From contig CP136069.1 in NCBI GenBank assembly GCA_032622095.1, forward strand, positions 69,031,319 through 69,095,318: a stretch of 64,000 nucleotides of DNA, written 5' to 3'. The notes under the pieces are model-generated. The model was not told where the DNA came from. It made no database searches and saw only the letters and a program-made list of their open reading frames with translations. The translations under genes and the position numbers were made by a program. Source of the stretch: Siphonodentalium dalli. Its lineage: Eukaryota > Mollusca > Scaphopoda > Gadilida > Siphonodentaliidae. Each line of letters begins with the position of its first letter. Positions within the stretch are counted from its first letter, which is position 1. Below are positions 46,681-57,049 of this stretch, piece after piece.

Positions 46681-48969
46681 TAGTCTGGTCGATAAACTCA
46701 AATTTTAGGGTCAACCTAGAATAAATTTGGACTAATTAAGTTGGTTTTAATACCATTTTGAAGAGGCAGATATCCTCTATAACATATCCAAAATCCGCTT
46801 TGAGCATTTTTTTTTATTCAAGATGCGTCAAAGATGGCTATCATTTTTCGTTAAGTCAGTTTGATGCAATTATAATGTCATAAATCTTGTCATAATTATA
46901 TATACACATGTATACATTTTTGTGAAGCTAAGACGTAACGTCTCATTTTTATGCCAAAATACTCCCCGCCCAAGATGGCCGCCAAAATGGCGGCCGGAAG
47001 TGGAAAATGTCACTTTTTTTTACTGAAATCTTTAAGATAAGTTTCTTCTGTTTGAAACCGGTTGAGAATTATGACTTTATTTTGTATTTAGCATGTTAAC
47101 TGACCATTGGAGCAACGAAATGTGCCATTCATTGGGTCTCAGCCCCTTCAGATCATTAAAAAATTCGATTTTACAGAACGCCGTGTAACATTTCACAAAA
47201 AAATCAGCATTGGGATTCTAGTCATATTTCATCAGGAAATGGGAAGAACTGTCACTTTGGCTCAAAATTACTGCCAAAATGGCCTCCAAAATATGAAGAA
47301 TGATAAATATCTCACCAGCATGCCATGCAACTGTTTATAAGTTGTGGTAAATGAATAAAATTATGAACTATTCTGTCTTATATACATCGATTACTTCTTA
47401 TGCACCTTGATTAATTTTTACTATTTTAACCACCGAAATTACCAGAATTGTGGGATTTTTCTATCACAATAATTGGCAAAAAATAACTTTTCAGCTTTGG
47501 ACCATTTTTTTCAAGTAAAACGGAACTATCTTTGGTATCAAATGGGATTTTTATTTATCTGTCTTAAATGTGTACACTGTGGTATTTTAGACAAATAACT
47601 GAGGATGGCTTGCAAAATGGAAACCAAATTTGATAAAAAGTTTATTATCACATATATTCTGAACATTATTCTCTTCTGTTCCGAAAAAGTAGCAAATTGT
47701 TACTCACTTGGTTATTAAACATGCTACTCAGTCAACTGACAACTATATATTATATCCTGGTTGTCTCAGTAACTTATGAGGCATGACAAATCATTTTAAG
47801 GGATGCAGTATGGCTTATGCCGAAAACTTCTTTTGGAATTTTTATTTGCAGCCCTGTGTATTGAATTTGTTGGCAGACCCCCTCCCCGACTGCATCCCTT
47901 AAAATTAATTTGTTATGCCTCATAAGGTACCGGGACAACCAGAATAGAACATTTAGTTCATTAGGTAGCATGTTTATTAAGCAAGTGATTCAAAATTTGC
48001 TACCTTTTAGGAACAGCCGAGAATAATGTTCGGAATAAATGTGACAAAACACTTTAACTCATAAAAACAATATGCACATTTGATACCAAAGACAGAACCA
48101 TTTTACTTTTATAAAATTGTTCAAACCTGAACATGATTTTTGCCGATTTTTTTGTCAAGTTTGTGACAGAAAAATTCGAATAATTATGGTTAAAATAGTA
48201 AAAATTAATCAAGGTGCATCAGAAATCTTAGTACTCGATGTATATAAGAGAGAATAGTAACTTTTTTTCATCAACTACAACGTTTGCATGGCACGCCGGT
48301 GTAATAGTTATCTTTTTTGGCCGTCATTTTTGGCAGCCATGTTGAGCCAAAGTGACAGTTTTGGTGCCGTTGAGTTGCAATATCCATAAAAAATAGAATG
48401 CATCACTTACATTGCACAGTTCTTCCAATTTCTTGATGAAATATGACTAGAATCCCAAAGGTGATATTTTGTGATATATTATACCGCATTCTGAAAATCG
48501 AATTTGTGAGTGATAGGAGGGGGCCGGAACCCCACGAATTGCATATTTCATTGCTCCAATTGTCAGTTAACATGATAAATACAAAATAATGTCACAATTC
48601 TCAATCAGTTCCAATCAGCAGAAACTATTCTTAAAGATATTAGTAAAAAACGCAAAATAAATTCACTTCCAGCCGCCATTTTGGCGGCCATATTGGTCGA
48701 GGAGTTCCAATTTTTGCACAAAAAGGTGCGGTTATGTCTTAGCTTCTCAAAAATGTATACATGTGTATATATGACAAAATTTATCACAATATGACAATAT
48801 AATTGGATCAAACTGACTTAACGGAAAATGGCAGTCATCTTGGACGCCATCTTGAATTACAAAAAAATTCTCAAAGCGGATTTTTAGATATGTAATAGAG
48901 GATATATTCCTCTTCAAAATGATATACAAACCAATTTATTCTAGGTCAAACCTTTTATCGACAGGACTA
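46681..48969. mobile_element. Foldback element, ~2.3 kb near-complete palindrome
   Basis: Ends TAGTCYKGTCGATAAA inverted. The arms (46681-47770 and 47880-48969) are complementary over nearly their whole length with a centre near 47830. Landmarks include CCTCTATWACATATC, GTTAAGTCAGTTTGAT, ATATATACACATGTATACAT and AAAATGGCGGCC at matching distances from the ends. Same TAGTC-ended family as 36261-45427 and 59890-63516. No coding sequence recognised. Confidence 0.85.
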
Positions 48970-49775
48970 TCGGTCGTTGGCCCAATGGTTACATAAACAA
49001 TTAAATTAAATTTAATACCCCACCTTATGCATGGTGCGCATGACAATATGTAAAGTTAAAATGTATAGGCGCCTTTCTGCCCTAACCTGAATGTTTCCAC
49101 ATATAAATGATCTTAAACAGATTTTACACAACGGAAACATCCGGGATCATGTGAAGCATGCAACTGTCCGTCGGTAGATACATGTAATAGCGCACACGAT
49201 TCTTACGATCTGATACGTTACCACGATATATATGTTTAAAACGTTAGGCCCTGTATGGCAGCACTAACACGATCGTTCTAGTTTGAGACCCGCTCTTCGT
49301 CTGCTGGAACCGCTAAAATTGTTAACAAAAAGAACTAAAACTCTATATATAGCGTACATTCGACTAAATGACGAATTTGTATGATAAATGTTACAACACC
49401 CCGAGTGAGTAACTTCGGTCTGACTTCGGCCTGCGGCCACTGTGTTAGATTTTTATTTTAGATTGAACTCCTTGCTCAAATTAACAAAACGTATATATTT
49501 TTTAATAAATTAATTTGTTTTTAAATCAAGATTTTGAATATCGAACACCATTATATATAAGATCCGCCAGGGTACCCCGAGTCATCACACCCAATTTGGT
49601 TGAAATCGGTCCAGCGGTCTGGGAAAAAATCGCAAACAAACCGACGGACAGACTAACTCATGTTAGGTGATTGGTCGGTGCTATAGGATATCAACATAAT
49701 GAACATATTGCACGACGTCTCTTTTCATAACAAGAAAAAACTTTATCGACTGGATATATTCTCGTTTTCTTATAC
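48970..49775. other. Unassigned upstream region; RTE-like tail
   Basis: At 49580-49665 AATTTGGTTGAAATCGGTCC, then CAAACAAACCGACGGACAGAC resembles the conserved 3' tail of RTE-type retroposons and related SINEs. No coding sequence recognised before the gene at 49839. Confidence 0.45.
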
Positions 49776-49838
49776 GTGTATATAAATGGCACTCAATCGA
49801 AATATTTCATCTTCAGGTTACTCTTGATTGTGACGAAT

Positions 49839-51830
49839 ATGGCCGCCAGCGACCAAGAGATCCTTTACCTGATCAATGACGTGGACCAGGAAAATGAATT
49901 CGTGAAATTTGCGATTGGGTTATTCAACCTCATTGGTGGTGCTTGTAGCTTGACCGGTTTGATTCCGACTGGTAGCACTGTCAACCATACCAAAGTAAAA
50001 CAAGGTTCCAACTACGGAGATGTGGACGTGATGGTGGCGCCAAAGTCCATAGTCCTGGATGAGTCCCAGTTTATTTACAACACAGACATCCCCTGCTATT
50101 TAAACATTCCGCTTCCTATGTGTGACGAATATCTCCGATAATTTTCAACAAGCGATGGGCGTTTTTTGTCTGTCAAAGCATTGAAAGGTTTGGATATCAG
50201 AATGTTCAGATTTGTTGGCATATTCACACGCTTGCTGTCTGTATTGGGGTTTCTGACAGAATCGAAAGTCGGCCATGTTGCTAGAGCGGACAGTAAAATC
50301 GCATACACTGGAGAACGAGACAAATTTACATTCTTCGAGTTGACGGCCGATTTATTCGCTCACCTGTTGCATCTGTTAAGGTCTAGAATTACAACAGACG
50401 GGTCCCTATACGTCTGCTCAAACAGAATTCTGGCCATGAAACTTGACGATCAACTTAGTAACGAGGAAGTCATATATTCACGTCATAATAACGAATGCAT
50501 GGCTGGCGGAACTGATGACATAAATGACAACGTAGATCACAGGCGAGAACCAAGAACAACATGCGTTAGCGCGAGTGACGAGTCGATGATGAATTATGGA
50601 CTGTTGTTTGATCACGAAGACAGTGAAGCGCCGATAGACACAGATCCCGAACCCTTACTATTTTTTCCAGAAGGCTTTCACGTGGACATTGTACCGCATT
50701 TTAAACTAAGAAGCCCTCCCAGAAAAATGGCGAGTCTAGGAAGTGAAGGGAATTGGCCATCGCCGGAGGCGATCGAGGCGATAAATAACGGCAACTTTTA
50801 TGTAGTCGCTCGAGTTTGTCCGGCAAACCCAAACCCTGATGGGATTTCTGTCTGTCTTTCGGAGATGCAGAGAAAGTATTAGGCGACGCGATGTCACCAA
50901 ACCAGAGGAACTGTCTGAAAGTTTTAAAACTCATTAAGCCACACCTAAACGACGGTGTTGAAACGTTGACAACATACCATCTGAAAACGGCGCTCTTTTT
51001 AGTGAGTGAGATGAAGGACAAATCTATATGGGAAGAACTGCCAATTGAGCATAGCGTGTTCTGGAATATTTGGGTATGTGTTTACAGTTGCAGTTCCTGC
51101 CCCATTTCTTCATTCGTGACGCAAACCTCATATATGACATGGCGGAGGATGATGTGTTATCCATATCTAAGAGGATTGAATCGGTGACGACCGGGAGAGT
51201 GAGTCTTGCTTCGTGCATTACTACCTCCCCGGTGCGTGTGCGTGGAAACCAAGCAAAGAAAACGTACCGGTAACTCGTGACAGTATGATGCAAATTCTAA
51301 TGGAAATGACGGAAGATGTCGTGGATGGTTTGATACAATACTCTAACGAAGGTCCCCTTCCGGAGACGATCGACCTGATCCGCGCTGCAACGCTATTTAG
51401 GGAAAACTTGTCAATGATAACTTCGATCTTGGTTCCATCCGATATTTCGAAGCAAATGGTAATCAAAGATGATAACCTCCTGAAGAAAATCGAGCGATTC
51501 CAAACATCTAACCCACTAGAATTAAATGACTTATGTAAGAAATATGTAAGTGTGTGTCATTCAATTTCAGATAAGGCACTCGAGACTGCATTAAACGATG
51601 ATTTTAGTTTTGACGATGCCATGTCTTGTTGTTGTGATGTTTTGCTATCCGGTGGCAGTCAGATAATGGGGAAATGTGCGCAAACGTTGGCAGAGAACCG
51701 CGAGTCCTGTAACGAGATAACAGAACGCACCAGTTTCTTCACGGAGAAGTTTTGCATTTCCCTTCAAAATGAATTCGACTGGATGAAGTCACGCATATCG
51801 AAACCGATGAACAAAAACAGCAGTTCATGA
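49839..51830 (+). pseudogene. cGAS-like/Mab-21 family nucleotidyltransferase, broken
   Basis: The frame opens at ATG 49839 just after a CATCTTCAG acceptor-like site, so the coding part may be a single exon. Domains in order: GS at residues 45-46 and the DVD metal-binding pair at 61-63 (PTGSTV...GDVDVMV); a long acidic low-complexity loop; the third catalytic Asp at codon 283 in EGFHVDIVPHF; VVAR; the SFGDAEK block; then the Mab-21 helical part (NQRNCLKVLKLIK, YHLKTALFL, FLPHFFIRDANLIYDM); and a ~190-residue C-terminal extension that I do not recognise. Family members are cGLR receptors that make cyclic dinucleotides or Mab-21 regulators; which one is open. Breaks: an in-frame TAA at 50139-50141 (codon 101) and frame changes near 50840, 51065 and 51190-51225, each equal to one missing base. 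Either a young pseudogene or an under-corrected assembly. No zinc ribbon is seen between the NTase halves. Confidence 0.85.
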
Positions 51831-51834
51831 ACAT

Positions 51835-53119
51835 GGAAACCTGACTGAGTGAATTATAAGTTATCGAAATTTCTACCAAGTGACCCCCACCGGTTGGTAC
51901 ATGAATTAATTATTACTATTTAAGAAGTTACTCTTGTTTCGTTTGAATTAATGCAGTGATAACCGAGACGTTTGAAGACACATTCTATAATACGCATAGT
52001 TATGGTAAATTTTTCTTCAATCTTTTTCGATTATAGTCCATAAACTTAATTTATACATGTACCCAAGATTTATTTCTTATCATTTAATCTCAGTATTGTT
52101 AAAAACGTCTAGCTTCCGCTAATTTACTCAATAGTATTATATCAGTTCTTTGTAAGCAATGGTTATATCTTGGAAACAGACACAGTCATGCCAACCACGC
52201 ACTCAGTTTCAGAGAAACTTCTGTTTCATTATATTCACTGGTCATGCAGTCGGGATCAGCTATTCGCAATTGCATGTGTTGGGGTGACGGACACCGATTA
52301 AATTTATCGTCGACGTACGACTAACTATATTAGGGGCATCCTACTGTTTACCATCCCCATAAAAACACAAGTAAGTCGGCTATAATAAGCTTAACGCGCG
52401 CGTTTAAATTTGGGCTTTATTGATAATATTACTTTTCTATTGAAATTAGTACATGCTTTAATGAATTTCAAGTTCAAATTGACAGTGCCGATCTTTAGCT
52501 CAAATAATCGACCCACCATATGAGTGCAAAGATATTAAAATCAAATCATGACAAGCCCCACCCCCCCCCCCCCCATATGGCTAAGGTGACAATACACAAT
52601 TTCCAGCTTTTTTGGCCAACATGGGCGGGGGTAATGGACTTAAAATATATACTGAGCCATTACCCTTGACAAACTAGGACCCATGGATAACTTCCTTCAA
52701 TGTGCTTGGCAGGCATCGTTGGTGTAAACAAATTTCTGTACATTGACATTTTGACTAAAATTTTCAACCAACGTATACAGCAGAACATGACAGAGCGAAT
52801 GTCCTTAAAGACCAGCTGAATAATACAATTAATTTAGCTCCAAACATATCTAAATATGTCTTAACTCATGCTAAATAAGGTTTATAACATGTATCCTTTC
52901 CATTTTGTTCACATTTTTACAAAAAAAGTACTATTTCCAGACATTTGAATAAAACGGCTTCTTTGTTTACAATAGTCATTTTTGAATCGGGTGTTTCCGT
53001 CGCGACTCGGAAATGACGTCACCGAGGGTACAAAGACGGAAGAAATTTTATGCGCCGTTTTTAAAATCACGTATTTTGAAATCGTCTTATTTTATTGTTG
53101 TTTATTTTTTTGAAGAATA
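51835..53119. other. Unassigned interval
   Basis: No gene recognised. A C-tract lies at about 52558-52575. At 53010-53020 AATGACGTCACC is a full CRE palindrome, just upstream of the THAP-like fragment and possibly part of its promoter. Confidence 0.45.
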
Positions 53120-53368
53120 AAACGTAGCCATAAATGTTCAAGTGGCACAAGAATTAATGCAGCCATTCAACAACAGTGGACGGCGTTTGTCCACAACGAG
53201 AGTTTGGAAATTGGAATGGGCTGTCACAATACAGCTGCTTGTGTTCCAAGCACTTTGAAGAAGGATCTTTCACAAATATTGTGAAATGCAAGCTTAGCTG
53301 GGACATACAAAAGTGTGATTCACGTTGTCAAACAAAATGTTATCTACGTGAATACCGGTACCAATAAA
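53120..53368 (+). pseudogene. THAP-like zinc-finger fragment
   Basis: The peptide SQYSCLCSKHFEEGSF (about 53219-53270) matches the second half of the THAP domain, where CxxHF supplies zinc ligands. In another frame just upstream, RINAAIQQQWTAFV resembles the W-containing helix of the same domain, so a frameshift probably separates them. The N-terminal CxxC half and the AVPTIF-type end are not seen. THAP domains occur in P-element transposases and in domesticated host factors; the fragment is too short to choose. Confidence 0.42.
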
Positions 53369-53369
53369 C

Positions 53370-55169
53370 ACCCATGCACTCACGGTCCTTGTGGGGGGGG
53401 GGGGGGTATCAGTAGTCTAGTAGACCTACGGCTACGTCGTAGTACATGGATCATACATGAGGATTTACTTTCGGCGATGTGTGAATCGTCATTTGTTCTA
53501 CTCAAGCGTGAATACATAAATCGGCACCTTGACAATACAAAATGTGAGCTATGCATGACAATATGCAAAATTAAGCATGATTTACAAGGCTACCAATCAA
53601 CAATCTGTGTAATATAAGTGACTGTTAGAACTACGTTAATTCTAGTCTAACGTGACGTAAACTTCGATTAGAACCTGAACTTGAAATGTAATGATTCAAT
53701 GAAAATCATTAGTAAGTCTACTCACCAGATTGAATGTTTCGAATAATTAAAATCCAATACGAATCACCAATGTATTAATCCATTTGTGAAAGCATATAAA
53801 TGAAATCAGACGAAAAAGTACCGCACTGCATCCACGTGTTACGAGCTGTGTCGATCATGTCAGTTTGTCACGATTTTTCGCCAATATTTCCACCAACAAA
53901 ACATAAATTCCTTGTATTCCAATCGAATTGTTCAGAGAAATTCTTGACGGTACTTCGAATTATATACATGGCTACGAATTTATATGACTACATCAGCCAT
54001 TAAGCAGTAACCGAGCATTAACAAACTGGTATTTGAACTATAAACACAAACAAATATTATGCAGGTGATGTGACCTATACATCTGATCTAACCTCAACGT
54101 CATACACGTGCGTGTGCATATCCATACTCGACAATAATGTGTCTAAAGTTGACTATGAAACACCTACTATCGTAAAAGATAGATCAATTATGGAATTATG
54201 TTACCTTTTAACATGCCTCAGTCCACTGTATGGGTATTATTTTTAAAATAAGAACAGCAATCGCGAGGGACTATTTTGTTATTGCGAACGTAGCTTGCGT
54301 AAAATATCGTTCGATTTGTGATCAAAGCGCAGTACCGTAGGCCTAGTAAGTACTACGTTCGTCATATGCACAGGAACGCCCACATTTCCACCGAGTGTGG
54401 TAGATATAGGCCTATATAGGCCCTAGATAGTTGGTCCGTGTGGAGATTGTGCGTTACTGGTCTTGATTCATTTGAAACAATAAATTGAATAAACATAATA
54501 CATACTGAAAATAATATATATACGTACGCCTTTTGCGGTTTTTGTTTTGTTGACAGATTGTCAAAAAATGTGTTTTATATGATAATCTAAAGGCCATGCA
54601 TGATACTTCATTTAGACTTCAGGTCAGTATCGGTACGTAGACAGCAGTTTGGAAATTCTTGATAGTATAAAATGTTTGATGTTTCACACCTATACCTACC
54701 ATTAGTGACCAGATATTCTCAATGAGAACTTGGGTGTCTATATAAAGCCAGTTGAAAAAATTTAAACATAAAGAGCATTTAATTGGAGGATTATAGGGCC
54801 TACTAGTAATGGAATATATAGGTCAAGCTTTTGCCGATTTCTGCTCACTATGTTCATGACTGACTAGACGAAATAATTACATACCAACAAATATAATACC
54901 CATGCAGTATCGTGAATATCAAGTTAAAACATAATTGTTTATTTAATCATGGAGCTATCTACTTGTGATATGCAGTTTCTGCATAAATGGTGAAAGGATG
55001 TGTCTCCCACCCCCCCCCCCCCCCCCCCCGCAATTAACTGATTGACACAACATAAGTTGAAAATTATACGTAACCACATACAGGCTGAACTGTCTAACTG
55101 TTTGAATTTCAATTCAGTTATTGTTGAGGATTGGGAAATGTGTTGACGTTTAGACCAACGTACAGCAGC
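53370..55169. other. Unassigned interval with G/C homopolymer tracts
   Basis: G-tract at 53391-53406 and a long C-tract at 55010-55029. The latter is followed by CACAACATAAGTTGAAAATT, resembling the left part of the hAT-like family 12905-13975. No gene recognised. Confidence 0.45.
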
Positions 55170-55445
55170 CTATCTGTTTGGTCCGAAAGAGGGGGGACCG
55201 GTGCAAATGCATGGTCCATGGATGCGATGATTTATTGTCGGATCGTCGGTCACCGGTCTCTCGCCGATATGTGGAGGATCATTGTCATCAGGCTCGAATG
55301 CAGCAAGATCAAAATCATCTTTACAACGTTAGCACTGACCTGCCATCGCCATTATAGCCGCACGTTGCCAATGACGCAAAGCAGAACTGTGCATTTGTGT
55401 TCCCTCCGTGACGTCATGTCACGTGCTCCTCCAGTAGCCATGTGC
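55170..55445 (-). CDS. Possible short coding segments with CRE/E-box upstream
   Basis: On the minus strand a 53-codon open stretch (55328 down to the stop at 55170) has a protein-like composition (DDFDLAAFEPDDNDPPHI, then HRIHGPCICTGPP). It directly follows a stop, so any coding use needs a splice or a frameshift. Just upstream, an ATG at ~55442 opens 29 codons; that stretch contains CACGTG and TGACGTCA. Family not recognised. The 130-codon plus-strand frame over the same bases lacks such features and is probably the shadow. Confidence 0.2.
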
Positions 55446-55529
55446 GCGCAGTGCAAAATGAAAACAAATCTTCGGCGACTGTTTCGTTCCCAAGATATAA
55501 AAAATAATTGCAGGATATTTTGACGGGAT

Positions 55530-56740
55530 TTTTTGCGGATTTGTGTTAAGGGGACTTAGATACACACGGGATGATATATCAATACTCAAATTAGGTTACA
55601 GTTCAGCTGGACTTTAAATAAGCTTCTTCTATCCGATTGAGCTATATCGTAGAACTGATCGGAGAAATCTTTGACATAGAAAACAAGCTATCGTAGCAAT
55701 TTCATAATATTGTCTTGCAAATGCAGATGACAGCATGCAGACGAGAGGAATCGGGCTCTTTTCCCATGGAAAACACACTGTGTTGGCCTGCACTGAATAC
55801 GTTAATCTTTCGCATTCAAATGTATTACTTTTTGTAAAATTTCACAGTTTTGTAAAATAATAAAATTATCCTTACATTTAACACATGCATGCTACACTGG
55901 TGGTTATGTCCGCCAGACGCGTGTCGATTGACGGCACGCGTCAAATATGTCACCGGCAGTCGAGTAATTGATAGCACATAAATTGTTTACAATAGATACA
56001 TGCAGTTGGCATCGATTAACAAGAAGTTGTTCAGGCGCTGTTCTGACCCCAACATACTTACCAATCTTGAATTTTCTACTACTAATACTTTCAGACATTA
56101 AGGCGTTTAAAAAATAAGGTTAAGTATAATAATAGTGAAAAATAATCGCAAAAGGGCCATAACTCTGTCAAGAAACATTGGGCCGAAATCCGGATACCTT
56201 AATTTTTAGTAGACCTCAGATGCCTATATTTGCTATAGATTTCGCGTTCCTACTGCAATTAGTTTCTGAGTATTTCCAAATAAACGGAAATCGACCCAAA
56301 TAGAAAAACAATATACTTCCTTGGTTTCACCATGGAAGTATAATAATAGGGCGAATAATGAGCTGAAAGAATCGCAGTTTAGGGATGGAAAATATGAAGT
56401 AGGATGATTGTATGTTGTCCTTAACATTTGTGTGTTGATCTCAAGTGTTTGGATGTGACCCCACCCCTGCCTCGAAATTGGGTGACGGGATTTCGAGTAA
56501 TCCATGCAACATTTCAAGGGATGTGCAGCATCGGCGGAAAAAGAATCTCTCTTCTAACAGACAAGGCAAATTTGGATATACATGTACATGGATGTGTTGC
56601 CTCGAGAGATAATTTATGAGACCTACATTTTTTAATGTCGGTTTGTTGTTTATGTCAGTCGCCTTTGATATAATCAATATGAAATTACTTAAACCCGACA
56701 CTAGAAGACGAACCTTTCTCGATGAATAGTATTCAGCATG
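55530..56740. other. No recognisable gene
   Basis: Nothing supported; the long minus-strand frame 56441-56950 overlaps the SINE-like segment and has no motif. Confidence 0.4.
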
Positions 56741-56744
56741 GTAC

Positions 56745-56960
56745 AATATATGGTGGTACATATGAAGTGAATAGATCGTGGATATACCACCATCGCAGTC
56801 GGAGCTAGTCGAGTTTGGCGCGGGTTCGAACCCCGACATGTGCGAAACTCGGTGCCGATTTTCAAGTTGGATGTGAGTTGAGGGACATCTCAATGCACCA
56901 CCCCGATCAATACATTGCGATAAGAAATGAGAATGTTCACAAAAGCACATTTGAAGCAGT
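56745..56960 (+). mobile_element. Possible tRNA-derived SINE
   Basis: GCGCGGGTTCGAACCCCGAC at 56817-56836 is a perfect B-box/T-arm sequence. Upstream GTCGGAGCTAGTCGAGTTTG could be the anticodon-arm remnant, but no complete cloverleaf or convincing A box is present, so this is a SINE head or decayed tRNA rather than a tRNA gene. Confidence 0.4.
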
Positions 56961-57049
56961 GATACTCATGCTGAGTCAGTACCCCCATTAATCTGATATA
57001 TATACCATTGTTGTCGAAGTTGAGCCCATAGCTTCGACCAACAGAAGAC

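Noticed and set aside
55131-55523. 130-codon plus-strand frame as a gene
   Set aside because: No recognised motif; the opposite strand looks more protein-like and has promoter-type motifs.
56817-56836. tRNA gene from the perfect B box
   Set aside because: No complete cloverleaf, acceptor stem or A box could be assembled around it.
56441-56950. 169-codon minus-strand frame as a gene
   Set aside because: Overlaps the SINE-like B box segment and has no recognised motif or conserved composition.
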